A DNA stretch of 64,000 bases from Lotus japonicus (taxonomy: Eukaryota > Streptophyta > Magnoliopsida > Fabales > Fabaceae): positions 61,494,195 to 61,558,194 of the forward strand of contig NC_080046.1 of assembly GCF_012489685.1 (NCBI RefSeq), given 5' to 3'. A program made the position numbers and the translations under genes. Below the pieces are notes generated by a model, which saw only the letters and a program-made list of their open reading frames with translations, had not been told where the DNA came from and did not search any database. Of this stretch, positions 1 through 12,046 are shown piece by piece. How positions within the stretch are numbered: position 1 is the first letter of the stretch; every line of letters begins with the position of its first letter.

Positions 1-1
1 C

Positions 2-175
2 TTGGCATTTGTAGATGGTGGGAAAAGAGCCAAAGAAGCAGTAGTGATTGGATCATACCAGATGGAGAATCAGTTGATGATGTTTGATCTTGCTGCTTCA
101 AGGTTGGGTTTTAGTTCCTCGTTGTTGTTCTATAAAACAACGTGCGGTGGCTTTAATTTTACACGAGGGGCTTGA
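2..175 (+). CDS. 3' end of basic 7S globulin/TAXI-like gene (partial)
   Basis: The frame starting at base 2 reads 57 residues to a TGA stop. It contains LAFVDGG, then VVIGSYQMENQLMMFDLA and LGFSSSLL, and ends in a short Cys-containing tail. These are the C-terminal signatures of the basic 7S globulin/EDGP/xylanase-inhibitor family (TAXI_C domain) seen in full in the genes from 28 kb onward. The start and most of the gene lie left of the window. It shows that the globulin cluster extends beyond the FDM-like and dehydratase genes. Its tail (CGGFNFTRGA) is closest in style to the gene at 41580-42863. The secreted pseudo-peptidase role is inferred from the family. Confidence 0.85.
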   Translation: MAFVDGGKRAKEAVVIGSYQMENQLMMFDLAASRLGFSSSLLFYKTTCGGFNFTRGA

Positions 176-500
176 GCTCCATGTGTATCCCACGACCAAA
201 GAGTTGAACACCTAATAATGTGTTTCCAATGTACTATCTCAGCTCTAGCTTCTATGTCTTGCTTACAAAGTTTATGATTTTGCCTTTCAAAAAATAGTTG
301 ATTTTATTTTTTATATGAAGCCATATTGAAGTTTCATTCATTGCAAGTATTAACACAAAAAACCATAAACATAATCTGCTAAAAAAATGCATATTCTGAT
401 ATCAGAATTATACGCAACAGTAATCCTATAACTGAGTATTGGTATCTCAGTTTTGAACCAAATGCAATTATGTTAGAACAAGAGCTTAAAACACCCAAAC
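176..500. other. 3' intergenic region between converging genes
   Basis: AT-rich sequence between the partial globulin gene and the 3' end of the XS/XH gene on the other strand. I see no gene or clear transposon; it presumably holds both 3' UTRs. Confidence 0.5.
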
Positions 501-2207
501 TCAGCCTCGAGGTTTCCTTGGTCTTAATTTCCATTGCTTGAGTAGATGTTCAATACCCTCCTTCAACGAAGCCTTCCTTCGTTTCTCAAAATTCCAGAGT
601 TCTGGAATAGGATATCTACCACTAGGGTTGTATACATTTATTTCCTTCACAGCCGTAGTCACTGCTTCATATGCCTCATCACCGAACTCATCCTTCAAAA
701 TCCGGATTTTCTCGTCATCTTCATTCAAGATTTCCTCGGATTTTCCTTCTTTATCTGTTACAACTTTAAATGGATGCCAGCTTGGATCTCTAAGATATTT
801 ACCCCACTGTGAGCAATACTCCGCCGCTTTGATATGCACATCATCACCAGAAAACTTTCTCTTTGCAGGTTCTATAAATGGCTTATAACTATCAAGGTCC
901 CCCATTCTTTTCACATGAATTTTAGCCCGAGCTGTTGTCGTCTGCCTTATCCCACTTATTAATTCCGTCCGAGCATCTTGAAACTCATCATTGGTCCTGC
1001 GCTCCTTGATAACAAGTTCTTGGTGCTTTTGTTCAATTCTTTCCATTTCCTCCTCCTTATCCTGCAGTTCCATTTTAAGTGCATCCAATTTTTTCTTCTC
1101 TTCCACATCATCCTCTCCTATGTGTTTCATTACCAGAACAGCTCCTCTCAATCGTTTAATCTTCAATTCCAATGTTTGTTTGGCATCGATTTTTCTTTGT
1201 AGTTCATGAATCTTTCTATGCAGTTTCTCCTTTTCTTTCTTCTGTTCTTCAGCCAAATGCATCATCTTCTCGTCAGCCATTTTTTGCTCCATTATTGCCT
1301 TTTCATTATTTTCCTTCTCAAGATCTAGCTTCTTTCTCTCATTTATATTTTGTGCTTGACGCTTCTGCAGACCCTTCTCACGATCATCAAGTTTTTTCCT
1401 CCAAGCTTCGAGCTCCAACCTGGCTTTTTCATGATCCTTCACAATATTTTCCATATAATCATGTTCCCTCATCTGCATCTTTTTTATTTCATTATTATAA
1501 AACTCAGTCATCTCCTCTTTCTGATCCATCACTTTGTTCAGGGACACATTGATCTCATCGAATTTGCTCCTTACGTCGTCCAATTCCTTAGTCTTGGTTT
1601 TCAAGGTATCAACCAAACCGGAGACAAGCTTCAATGTTTTCCTATTGTCTTCTGTTTCTTTCCCAGAAAGAGTTTTCAAATCGCCTTTTTTCCGAAGGTG
1701 ATCACCAATTATACTCTTGTGATGGTAGTCGTCATCGCGAGCCACCCAACCATATAGTTTATCATCCCGTGGCCCTCGCTGCTGTCTTGTATTGTAGTAA
1801 TCTCTCTTACCACAATGTTGTGCTTCAAAATGTCTTTCAAATTTCATGGCATTGGAGAAGCCATCCATCTCTCTATTGAACTCAACAATGGCAAAGCCTG
1901 TATGGCCATTGCGGTTCCATAGTGGATGTACTTTCAGAGGATTAAATCCTTTGAGGGTAAACTCGTCCCTTAGCTTGGTTCCACTTTCTCCTACATACCT
2001 TCCATTTTTAAATTCAGTAGGAACGTTCGCAACAATGCCCATCCAAGGCCAGACAAATAATGGGTCAGACTCGCGCATACGTTTTGATTTATGTGACATA
2101 TTGGGGTGGAAGATTGGTGTTTGACGATGTGTTGAGGTGAATGGAAGATTGGTGTTTGATATCGAAGAAGAAGAAGAAGAAAGCCTAAGAAGGTTTGGAA
2201 ACACCAA
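501..2207 (-). CDS. XS/XH-domain protein, FDM/IDN2-like, lacking the zf-XS finger
   Basis: Single-exon frame of 568 codons. After a Ser-rich 36-residue leader comes MSHKSKRMRESDP, then the XS domain beginning LFVWPWMGIVANVP, which includes GFAIVEF and CGKRDYY. A long charged coiled coil follows (about residues 190-430), then a C-terminal XH domain (IGVKRMG-type segment read here as IHVKRMGDLD, with WHPFKVV and ELWNF). Known members (FDM1-5, IDN2, SGS3 relatives) bind dsRNA through XS and act in RNA-directed DNA methylation as IDN2-FDM complexes. The usual N-terminal zf-XS finger is absent, so the protein begins at XS. The second ATG at 2099 (532 residues) is the likelier start, because the leader is low-complexity and looks like 5' UTR. 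Arabidopsis homologues have introns, so lack of introns suggests a retrocopy or a truncated family branch. A hAT MITE lies about 170-270 bp upstream. XS/XH identity is firm; function is inferred. Confidence 0.85.
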   Translation of the reverse strand: MVFPNLLRLSSSSSSISNTNLPFTSTHRQTPIFHPNMSHKSKRMRESDPLFVWPWMGIVANVPTEFKNGRYVGESGTKLRDEFTLKGFNPLKVHPLWNRNGHTGFAIVEFNREMDGFSNAMKFERHFEAQHCGKRDYYNTRQQRGPRDDKLYGWVARDDDYHHKSIIGDHLRKKGDLKTLSGKETEDNRKTLKLVSGLVDTLKTKTKELDDVRSKFDEINVSLNKVMDQKEEMTEFYNNEIKKMQMREHDYMENIVKDHEKARLELEAWRKKLDDREKGLQKRQAQNINERKKLDLEKENNEKAIMEQKMADEKMMHLAEEQKKEKEKLHRKIHELQRKIDAKQTLELKIKRLRGAVLVMKHIGEDDVEEKKKLDALKMELQDKEEEMERIEQKHQELVIKERRTNDEFQDARTELISGIRQTTTARAKIHVKRMGDLDSYKPFIEPAKRKFSGDDVHIKAAEYCSQWGKYLRDPSWHPFKVVTDKEGKSEEILNEDDEKIRILKDEFGDEAYEAVTTAVKEINVYNPSGRYPIPELWNFEKRRKASLKEGIEHLLKQWKLRPRKPRG

Positions 2208-2372
2208 AATGAGGGAAAAGTGGTGGAAAATGAGAGAGAGAGGATTTTGGTTCAGAGTTTGTTACACATTTCGCGCAGAGAAGGAAAGAAGATATGAAAC
2301 CGTCTCTGTTGTGGTGGCAGACTGGCTGTCCGTGTTTGTAGCGGATTTTGAATTTGTCTCATGCAGGAAAAT

Positions 2373-3031
2373 CAGTGTTTTAAAACTCGGCTCGGTCATC
2401 GACTCGATCGAGGCATTGAGTCAACGAGTCACTGGTCGAACCAGTGAGTCATTGGGCGGATTGTTTGACTCGGTTAATATTAAAATAAAATAAAAAAATG
2501 GAAATAATAGGTAAGATTGATTGATAACTTGGTATTTTTGTACCAAAAAAAATAACTTGGTATTTCAAATTTAAAAACATAAGCACGGAGTGTTTTAAGC
2601 AATACTAAACTTAAATTTCATTAATTATTTGCTGTATTCATTTGTAAATATTTTAATAATATATTTCATTTTATTGTTTACGTATTATATTTGGTTATTC
2701 TATAAATATTTCTCATCCAGTAAGGTTAGCAAACTTCACTAGCAGCCTAGTGGTAAGACATTCCTTGTGTAACATTCAGGTCCTGTGTTCAAGCCTTACT
2801 TGGAACACATTTTTTTTTAAAAAACGTAAGGAAACAAATTATTGAGGGTGGCTCGCCGGTCCAACCGAGAACCGGCCGAGTCACCGGTTTTATGTCCAAA
2901 CCGGCCGAGTCACATCGGTTTGATCCGGTTCTGTGCATGTTCGGTCCAACTACTCGCTCGAACCGGCCGCACCACCGAGTCCCGGTTGAACCGGTCGGAC
3001 CGGCCGGTCCGAGCCGAGTTTTAAAACAGTG
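2373..3031. mobile_element. hAT-type non-autonomous element, 659 bp
   Basis: The left end reads CAGTGTTTTAAAACTCGGCTCGG-like sequence, and the right end is its inverted match (CCGAGCCGAGTTTTAAAACAGTG), with one mismatch near the tip. Perfect 8-bp flanking duplications, AGGAAAAT at 2365-2372 and 3032-3039, are diagnostic of hAT insertion. Both subterminal zones are GC-rich and repeat ACCGGCCGAGTC-like words. The centre is AT-rich and holds a short pol-III-like segment. No transposase is present. Confidence 0.93.
2736..2815 (+). repeat. Possible tRNA-derived SINE fragment
   Basis: CTAGCAGCCTAGTGGTAAG resembles a pol III A box, and TGTGTTCAAGCC about 45 nt later resembles a B box. A T run follows. 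It sits inside the hAT element. No TSD or full SINE body was defined, so the call is tentative. Confidence 0.3.
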
Positions 3032-3039
3032 AGGAAAAT

Positions 3040-4525
3040 ACTAAGTCATATACATACTCATATCTCCCGGCTTTCATGTGTTTTGTTATTAGTTATTGCT
3101 GGAGAGCGGAACTCTAACGAGGTTGCCCAGTGGCAGGTCAACGCTTACGTGACATAATCTACGTTATTTTTAATTAAATTTAATTTCCATATTTTCAATT
3201 AATAATTTAATTTAATATTATAATTAAAAAAAATTAAAATTACAAAAACAGTCTCAATCATTAAATTAACCCCTCCATCATCCATCTTCATCTTCAATCT
3301 TTATCACCATTCACCTCTAGAAATCAGATTTCCAACATCAAACTCCCATAACCACTACAACCCATAATACCAAACGTAAATCCCATAAAATCCCCAAACT
3401 TTCAAAACCTACATAAAAGATACCCAATCTTCCTTCTTCCATCATAGATTCATTGATCCAGATCTTGCTTACCCAATGTTCCTTCTCCTATCACCACTCC
3501 CCCGAACCAGACCTTTCATGACTCCTACAAAGCCTTCAATCGCCGAAAACCCAGAGACACAATAAGATTTGAGCAAGATTCGAAGCAAGATCCCGAACCA
3601 AGGTTTTCTGAGGAGCAAGATTCAAGCAAGATCCAGACGGGGGTGGGTTTCTGGGGTGGGTTGGGTTTCTGAGCTCCGCCCTCCGACGATGACTAATACC
3701 AAACACGTGAAAGTTCAGAGAGATATCGCAAGGGAGGAATTAAATTCAAAATCCGATATAAAGACAATGATCAATTTGACCTTTAAAAGTTAATTATTCA
3801 TTTGTGTTTATCTACAAATATGATAAATGATTTTTTTCTTTCTTGATCAAAATAGCCCCACAACTGATAGATGTGAGAGCCAACGATCAACATACTAAAT
3901 GGTATGGATCATCAACCAATGAATTTTTTCCATCCATAGGAGTTGTGGTTCGAAACCCCAACCACTTGTTTAGTTTTAAACCACTATGCTTAAAACTTTC
4001 TCACGGTCCCTTCTTTTTCATCTTCACCACATTTTATCTTCTCACGCTCATCATTCCCTTCGTGCATATTTGGGTTGACACTTAATGACAACATAATTTA
4101 ACGTATCTCAACTGGGAAAATTAGAATTTGTCACGTCGAGTTTACCAAAAGTGAATCGAAAAAATATGATTTTAACACGTTAACTCCAACGTTAATCAAT
4201 GTTTTTTCAAAAGTGAATCAAGCACACACACGATAATCTTCTTCCATTTTTGTTCCTTTCTCTATTTCTCACCACACCAACCACTATGTTGTATATGTGT
4301 TGAGAAATATATAGTGATTTCCACTTCTTAATTTTAGTATATGTATGTTCATGTGCAAGAGTTAGTTAAAAGTGGTTGTTGTATCATAGAGAATTTAGAC
4401 CAGACCAGAGACCATCTATATCAAGTAATTTACTTATGGTTGCAAAACACCCTTAAGCCTAGTGTTATGTACACCTCAGCCATATTGTTGGATTAAATAT
4501 TTTTTTTTCCACATGGATGGGCAAG
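3040..4525. other. Intergenic region, no gene recognised
   Basis: AT-rich intergenic sequence. Short frames such as 3569-3793 have no recognisable domain and a biased, low-complexity composition. I see no clear transposon boundaries here. Confidence 0.4.
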
Positions 4526-4529
4526 ACCT

Positions 4530-4962
4530 TAACACTACAAATCATACACCATCAAAGAGGACTGGACTTTAGAAACGTCCTGCAACAAGAGACTACAACA
4601 TTCCACTATGGGGAATCTAACACATGAAGACCAAAGCTAACAACACAAGCATTCTTAGCTGAACAATAAGCCACAAAATTCGCTTCATACGAGTAAATTT
4701 GGAAACACACTTCCAAGTATGGGGAGAAAAGCACGATAGATGTCTTGCCCCATCTCTAAATATGGATTAACCAAAACACAACTAGCCGCCACAATCTCCA
4801 AAGCAACACTCGAATCACGCTCAATGATGATTCTCGAGAAGCCCCACGCAAAAGCAAGCTCCAACGTTGTCCTGATGCCCCATAGCTCGGCCAAGAGAGG
4901 ATTGGAGGTCCCCAGCCTACAACAAAACCCAAGGATCCATCAACCCCCACTATCACAAACCA
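4530..4962 (-). pseudogene. LINE-type RNase H-like domain remnant
   Basis: The minus strand encodes AELWGIRTTLELAFAWGF, then RIIIERDSSVALEIV, and after a stop EANFVAYCSAKNA. This order is characteristic of the C-terminal RNase H-like (RVT_3) domain of plant non-LTR retrotransposons. A frameshift near 4895-4910 separates an upstream DGSLGFV segment from AELWG, and a stop follows LLV. It is a decayed 3' fragment with no reverse transcriptase left. Confidence 0.7.
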
Positions 4963-5055
4963 CCCCACCACTTACACATCACAATTTTATCAGGTTTTAC
5001 CTCACATTTATAAGATCATTATTTTAACATATGAAAGTAAATCAATGATTATACA

Positions 5056-5355
5056 TAGAGCCGGATACGCGGGTGGCCCGCCCCACGTAGGCCCGCCCCG
5101 CACAAGCCCGCCCCGAGTAGACTCGCCCCGCGTAGGCCCGCATTTTAGCGGTCCTCTATTTTCCGGGCTATGGCCCGCACTAGTCCGCGGTTTCGCGGGC
5201 CGGTCCGCGGACTTTGGCCTCTCTTACCCTTTTTTGCCCTTGTAGGCCCGCCCCGCTCCGCGTAGGCCCGCATTTTAGCGGTCCTCTATTTTTCGGGCTA
5301 TAGCCCGCGGTTTCACGGGCCGGCCCGCGGAATTCGACTCGCTTACCCAGCTCTA
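5056..5355. mobile_element. hAT-type MITE, 300 bp, GC-rich
   Basis: The ends TAGAGCCGGATACGCGGGT and (inverted) TAGAGCTGGGTAAGCGAGT form imperfect terminal inverted repeats of the TAGAGC class. The flanking 8-bp duplication ATTATACA is at 5048-5055 and 5356-5363. The interior is very GC-rich, built from repeated GGCCCGCCCCG words, with two copies of a CGTAGGCCCGCATTTTAGCG motif about 125 bp apart. No coding capacity. Confidence 0.9.
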
Positions 5356-5652
5356 ATTATACATATACAATACAATGTTAGCACTAGATAATGAATACAT
5401 GTACAATGTATTGTATAAATTTATATTATCCTACCGAATATTGAATAATATATTTTCCAACAGCCAACCCAATTCCATCACGAGATTCACAAGTGTAAGA
5501 AATAATTTTGAAGCAACGACAAAATGCAATGATGTCTCAATCTGTGTGTATAAACCCAGCTTCGATTCTGCTATCTTCCCACCCCTAAACCCTCATTTCC
5601 TAACTATCTCTTCTCCTCTCCACTCTGCTCCGCCGTCATCCACCGCAAAACA

Positions 5653-8600
5653 ATGCAGTCCACTCTCTTCTCCCCCACCATTTCCCCTCTCCTCCCCACC
5701 TTATCCCACTCCCATCCTCGCCGTACAGTGCGAGCCTCCGTCGCCGCCGTCGAAACCCAGACCAAGCTCAACAAGTACAGCTCCCGCATCACCGAGCCCA
5801 AGTCTCAGGGCGCCTCTCAGGCCGTCCTATACGGCGTGGGCCTCTCCGAAGATGACATGACCAAACCCCAAGTCGGCGTTTCCTCCGTCTGGTACGAGGG
5901 AAACACCTGCAACATGCACCTCCTCGACCTCTCTGAAGCCGTCAGGGAAGGTGTTGCTCAGGCCGGGATGATCCCCTTCAGGTTCAACACCATTGGGGTG
6001 AGTGATGCTATCTCCATGGGTACCAGAGGTATGTGCTATAGCTTGCAGTCAAGGGACCTCATTGCTGATAGCATTGAGACTGTCATGGCTGCTCAGTGGT
6101 ATGATGCCAATATCTCCATTCCTGGCTGTGACAAAAATGTAAGAAATTTTCACTCCTTTTTTACCTTATCTCTTTTGAGCATGTTTTGCAACTCAGTTCA
6201 GTTCAGTTCAGTGATGTGGTGTCTCTTCGTATTTTTGCAGATGCCAGGTACAATCATTGCAATGGGGCGGCTCAACAGACCCAGTATTATGATTTATGGT
6301 GGGACTATTAAGGTAAATGCCATTCTAGATTGGAAGTAGTTCAAGTATGTTTTCTGAAATCATATGACTAAAGGGGTGCTGAACTTTGTCATTTTGTTGT
6401 TCAAAACTCTAACACTCCCACTTCCTTAGAAGGGGGGGGGGAAACAATTCCTCAGTCGATGAAAGTATCACTGTGCAGGCCTATTTTTTGTTATTATAGT
6501 TATCTGATAAATTTGTAGTTGGGGTTGGATAGTCAGCAAATGTTTTATGGTGGGTGGTTTGTGTGTGTGTGCTTTCTGTGATTTAAGGGTCATACTCGTA
6601 CTTGACATCATAGAATTTAAGATAATCATATGGTTTTTTTTGAAGGGGATCATACCACTTTGTCAATATTTACAAGGAATTTTATTGCAATTTGATGTAG
6701 GGTAGAGTAAAGCAATTCCCTTGATTAAAATTAATGTGCTTCAGGGGAAATTTGGATAGTAGGGAAGTCGGATTACAACCACTATTTTAAATTTACAATG
6801 TCTTGGAGCTTTTTTAACTGCAAGCTGCACATGCAATCCATGTAACACTTATGCAGTTAATATCAAGTATGGGTTGTTTATTTTCTTATAAACTGATGAA
6901 AATTTCTTTTTCCCTCTGAATTGTGGTTCGATTCAGGTGCATTTGTTAATTTTGTTTCTCTGTTTTTTTTTTCAGCCTGGTCATCATCAGGGTAATACAT
7001 ATGACATAGTGTCTGCCTTTCAGGTATGAGAAGCCATTATTGTTTGAATCTCTTCCCATCTCATATTGTGGTTGAATTACTTTTCTTTCTTTTATTTCAT
7101 ACTCATTCAAACAGAACTCAATTTTGTTAAATAAAAGATTTTATTTCTTCAAGAGTAGGAGAAGAAATATGACAGAGAAGTGCATCAAACCTTCTTTGAA
7201 CAATGAGAAAATGAAAGTGAATAAAAAAAACTGAAAAGAGCTCTCCTAGCCCTTTTCTCTTATGAAAATATTCTCTTTTTTTGGGAGACATTGTAAGGGT
7301 AACTTTTATATTGCCACTGAGGAAGAATTGAATCATTTTGGTTTTTGTATACTCTTTTGAGTAATTGAGTTCTCTTTTTAAACAAATAAATATGTTATTG
7401 CTCATGTTGGAAATACTAAAGTTCATAATATAAATTTGTTTTCCCTAAATTTCAAAACTTGAATGTGTTTGGTTTTCATGTAGTGCTATGGAGAATATGT
7501 GAGTGGATCCATTAGTGATGCCCAGAGACAAAGTGTTATCCGTAACTCTTGCCCTGGTGCTGGGGCTTGTGGTGGAATGTATACAGCTAATACCATGGCA
7601 TCTGCAATAGAAGCTATGGGAATGTCAATTCCCTATAGGTAAGTATATGTGTAGATTCTTATGTGTCTTATTTTAAACGTGCTTATCTTTATTTGCTGTT
7701 AATGTAGCTCATCTACCCCTGCTGAGGATCCTCTAAAGTTGGATGAGTGTCGTTTAGCTGGGAAATATATTCTGGAGCTATTGAAGATGGACTTGAAGCC
7801 CCGAGACATAATCACTCGTAAATCACTACGCAATGCAATGGTTATTGTTATGGCACTTGGTGGATCTACAAATGCTGTTTTGCATTTAATTGCTATTGCC
7901 AAGTGAGTGAAGCTTTGTGCCAGAGATCCTATTGATATCCATTAATCCTCAGAGAAACCTCATGTAATGATTTTCGCAGGTCTGTTGGCATTGATTTGAC
8001 TCTTGATGATTTTCAAAAGGTTAGCGATGAAGTTCCTTTTCTTGCAGATCTTAAACCCAGTGGGAAATATGTTATGGAAGATGTTCACAAGGTATGCATT
8101 TAATGTTTTTTGTTAACTAATTGAAGGTTGCGTCTATTATTATTTTTTACTAGTTATGCTTATGGTTCTTATGCTATTTAATATTTATTAATCCTGCTTG
8201 AAATTCCTTTTCAATTCTCTTTTTGATAGATCGGAGGCACCCCTGCAGTTATGCGATACCTTCTTGAGCAAGGATTTTTAGATGGTGACTGTATGACTGG
8301 TATGTCCACTTACCTTTTTGTGCTAAGAACAGAGTATTCTTTTCCGAAAAAATATCCATGTCTAACATACATATGTCTCCTCTCTAGTCACTGGAAAGAC
8401 CCTAGCTGAAAATACAGAACTTGTCCCTCCTTTGGCAAAAGGGCAGGTATGAGCATGATATTTTTCATGTTAAACTTTATCATATCCGAACTGTTCCTGA
8501 TTACTGTTAATAATTTGATCTTTTATAAAGTACCAATTTCCTGTATGTGATTCAGGAAATAATAAGGCCAATAGACAATCCCATTAAGAAGACAGCACAT

Positions 8601-11228
8601 ATCCAAATATTATATGGGAACCTTGCACCACAGGGATCTGTTGCCAAAATTACTGGAAAAGAGGGACTGTACTTCTCTGGTGAACTTTCTTGCTCTGTTT
8701 TCTTGGTGTTATAAAATAATTGGTTTGCCCAAATTACATTTCTCTTTGCTACAATTTATTAATAATGGCATATTTCAACAGGTCCTGCACTTGTTTTTGA
8801 AGGGGAGGAGGCAATGATTTCTGCCATTTCAGAGGACCCTTCAAGTTTTAAGGTATCTATTTTACCTAGAAATAAATGCATAGGGATAGTGCTGATCCTA
8901 GGGTTGTGTAGAGACTCACCATACTGTTACTTGAATGAAGTCTCAGTAATTGAGATTTTGAATAGGTTTAGTTCATATGTGTTAATCAACCTATATTAAC
9001 ATCAAATTATGAGATCCATGTTGATCACAGTCTTGAATCTCTTGATGACATTGGGTGGAAGCACAAACAAAATGAAAATGGGGGCTGGGTATTGTTATAG
9101 CAAAATGACATAGAAACCACTAAGCAGAGCAGAAGGGAAATTCCTTTAGATAAAATCTGTGAGTTTCATTGTGTACTGTTCTACCCATAGAAAATCCTTT
9201 GACTGGCAAGCAAACAATCTTCTAGGACGTGTATTCTTTAATTCTATTATAATTATTTTAAGTACCTAAAATAAATTGATAAAGTCCCTAAAAATAATAC
9301 CTAGAAAGGCTACCATTAAATTATCAATTGAGAATATCAGTATACTTAAGCAACATAATTGTGCCTAAAACAACATGGCTTAGTCCTGCATATTAAACCA
9401 TTAGATGTTAATGTTTCCTTATTAAACTTCAGAGTTTCGCTTTTTAAAATGAAATATGATTTTAGTAATTGAAATTACGGAATGATTCTGTTAAAATGCA
9501 ATTTAGTTGAGCAGTAACCACGACCATCAATTTATGACATATATTTTATGGTGTAGTTGTGAATCCTTTAGCAACTATACACTTGTCTCAAAAGCGGGAT
9601 GCAACTTTTTTCCAAAGGAAGAATTCTTGCTTTTGGCAGAATATATGTTGGAATTGCTTCTCAATTTTAAAGTAAAACATACACTTAGTTGCTAGAGTCT
9701 CAGTGGTTTGCTTCTGTTTTGATTATTACACTTGTTGCACAAATTTTTTATTTGGAGCTATAGATCATAGTTCAAATTGCTGCTATTTTTAAGATCTTTT
9801 CTGATTCCTCCGTATGACATTTAACTTTAGGGGAAAGTGGTTGTAATAAGGGGAGAGGGACCTAAGGGTGGTCCGGGCATGCCTGAGATGTTAACACCAA
9901 CAAGTGCAATAATGGGTGCAGGCCTCGGAAAGGTATATCTTGCATCTCCTTATTTATTCTATTAATTAAGTTTGTAATGGTGGTATGCGCATTGTGATTT
10001 ACAACTATGAACTGACCTGAAGGGCTTTTAATTTTATCTTATTTTTATACTTTTTGTTTAGCCAAATGTATGTATAAACTCTAAAGTCGCTTGATTATTA
10101 GTTTTTTAAATAGAAACTATAATGCATCTTTCATGATTTATGAACTTACTCTGAACTGGTATTTTTTTTTGATATTTTTTTGACGCTTCAGGATGTTGCA
10201 CTATTGACTGATGGAAGATTTTCTGGAGGTTCACATGGGTTTGTGGTTGGTCATATATGCCCTGAAGCACAGGTGAATTGACAATGCGGTAGCGTTTTGG
10301 TTTATTGAAAAAATGAAATAATGACTGTTATGTGATGATTAACCATTATGACTTGACATGCTTTTATTTTCCATTTCTACTGTGACATGTTCAATTGTTC
10401 ATATTTTAATCCATATGAAGATAAAGAACCTTAATTATAGTTTGTTGTAGCGAACCAGTAATATTTACACTTGCTTCATTGATTTGATAGGAAGGTGGTC
10501 CAATTGGTTTAATTCAAAATGGAGATGTTATCAACGTTGATATCAAGAATAGGAGAATTGATGTTTTGGTACCAGATGAGGAGATGGAAGCACGCAGGAA
10601 GAAATGGACCGCTCCTCCATACAAAGCAAACCAAGGAGCTCTCTACAAGGTATGAGAACTGGAACACCTTATGGACAAAAAATATGAAATATATTTATAA
10701 AGATCTGATTACCTTTTATTCCTTTATCTTATAATGAATACTATTTTGGCGAGTTTAGTCCCTCTAATTATAATTGTTACTGTTAGAATTTAGTTCTGTA
10801 AGTTGTGAATAGATTTATCCTCATCTTTTTAGACACTCTTAGTATAGAGAGGTTTTAATGATGTATTTGATGGAAAAGACAGCTTAGGCATAGCATTCTT
10901 GGGTATTCTTAATTGGTGTTGGTGTGGTCCAACACGGGTAAAATTTGCAGAAAATAAAAGGATCTTTGAAGGACAGATGTGGTTGAACAACTTGAAGGTC
11001 CAAAGTATAGCACATGAAAAATATAGGGATGGAAATAATTTTTTTATTGAAATTAGAGGACCTTGTACTTAGACAACAATCAGCATCTTATGGATAGTGC
11101 ATATGAAACATGATCTACACTTGTTGCTAATTTTTTCTTCCTGTGTTTTAAGCTTACATATGTTTTTCTGCACACAGTACATTAAAAATGTGACAAATGC
11201 TTCTAGAGGATGTGTGACAGACGAGTAG
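5653..11228 (+). CDS. DHAD: Dihydroxy-acid dehydratase, plastid (14 exons)
   Basis: IlvD/Edd family enzyme that dehydrates 2,3-dihydroxy-isovalerate and -methylvalerate to the 2-oxo acids of valine, leucine and isoleucine synthesis, in plastids. Exons: 5653-6138, 6241-6312, 6976-7023, 7484-7638, 7708-7902, 7980-8091, 8230-8299, 8388-8446, 8556-8679, 8782-8852, 9831-9932, 10192-10272, 10491-10649, 11178-11228. All introns are GT-AG and the phases agree, giving 594 residues, close to the plant enzyme. The first ~35 residues (MQSTLFSP...HPRRTVRA) are a Ser/Arg-rich transit peptide. Family signatures are CDKN|MPG across the exon 1/2 junction, and [12 protein letters not shown] in exon 12. The conserved [2Fe-2S] ligand cysteines sit in GNTC, GCDKN and [11 protein letters not shown]. 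No break is seen. The intron before exon 11 is the largest (about 1 kb). Confidence 0.96.
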
Positions 11229-12046
11229 AGTGAACGCATTTTTGGTGGTTCTGAGAGGAAGAACTGATCACACACCTAAATAGCGTTTTGATGAGGTGTT
11301 ATTATTTTGGCTTCAAGGGTGCATACCTTTGTAGCTCGGTGTATCTCTTGTTAGATTTTCATTACTTTTTTGTTATATTATTCTGAGATTAAATCCAATC
11401 TCTCTTTTCTCTTTCATCGTTTGTGATCTTCTTAGCTTTAGGTTTTTATAGTTGTTGAAATTTGTATCAGTTAGTGATAAATGTTGGTTTGTCGCCATGG
11501 GAAAATTCACTTGTACCAGTTGGCAGAAGTTCAACAATGTAAAAGAGGGCCACAGCATGTAAAGACTCTTACAATGGTTATATTTTGAGAAATGTTTCCT
11601 CGATTAGTTCTTTGTTTGGTCATTTTGATTAGTGATTATGGGGCTCTTTAACTCTATGCTTTTGGGGTTTTGTACGTGGTTACTAATCAGATTTGTTAAC
11701 AATATAAAGGAGAAATCTTATATATGCCCTTTAAGCAAAATAGAGAATCTCATAAATGGTTAGTTTTTTTCTTTATCTCAATTTTTAAACTAAAAATAAA
11801 AGAAAATCGAATAGGTAGAGGGCATCCAGTAAGTTATACAAATGGGAGGCGGCTACAAGAAAAGGTGAAGGAAGCATGTGCTTCACTGGAATATAACAAC
11901 TGGACAAGACAATATTTTGTTGATCTAGACAAGACCAAACCATCCATGTTATGATATGATGTTCTGGATAGGGATGGATTGACAGACGTACGTACGGATT
12001 GTCAACAAAGGCAACCAAAGTAAAACCAGGAATTAAGCTTGCATGG
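11229..12046. other. 3' flank of DHAD up to the retrotransposon
   Basis: Contains the presumed DHAD 3' UTR, then AT-rich intergenic sequence. Short frames here (for example 11724-11954) have no recognisable domain. The retrotransposon target site CATGG is at 12042-12046. Confidence 0.5.

Noticed and set aside
5056..5355. CRISPR-like or tandem repeat array in the GGCCCG-rich stretch
   Set aside because: Repeats are irregular and lie within TIRs flanked by an 8-bp TSD; a hAT MITE explains them.
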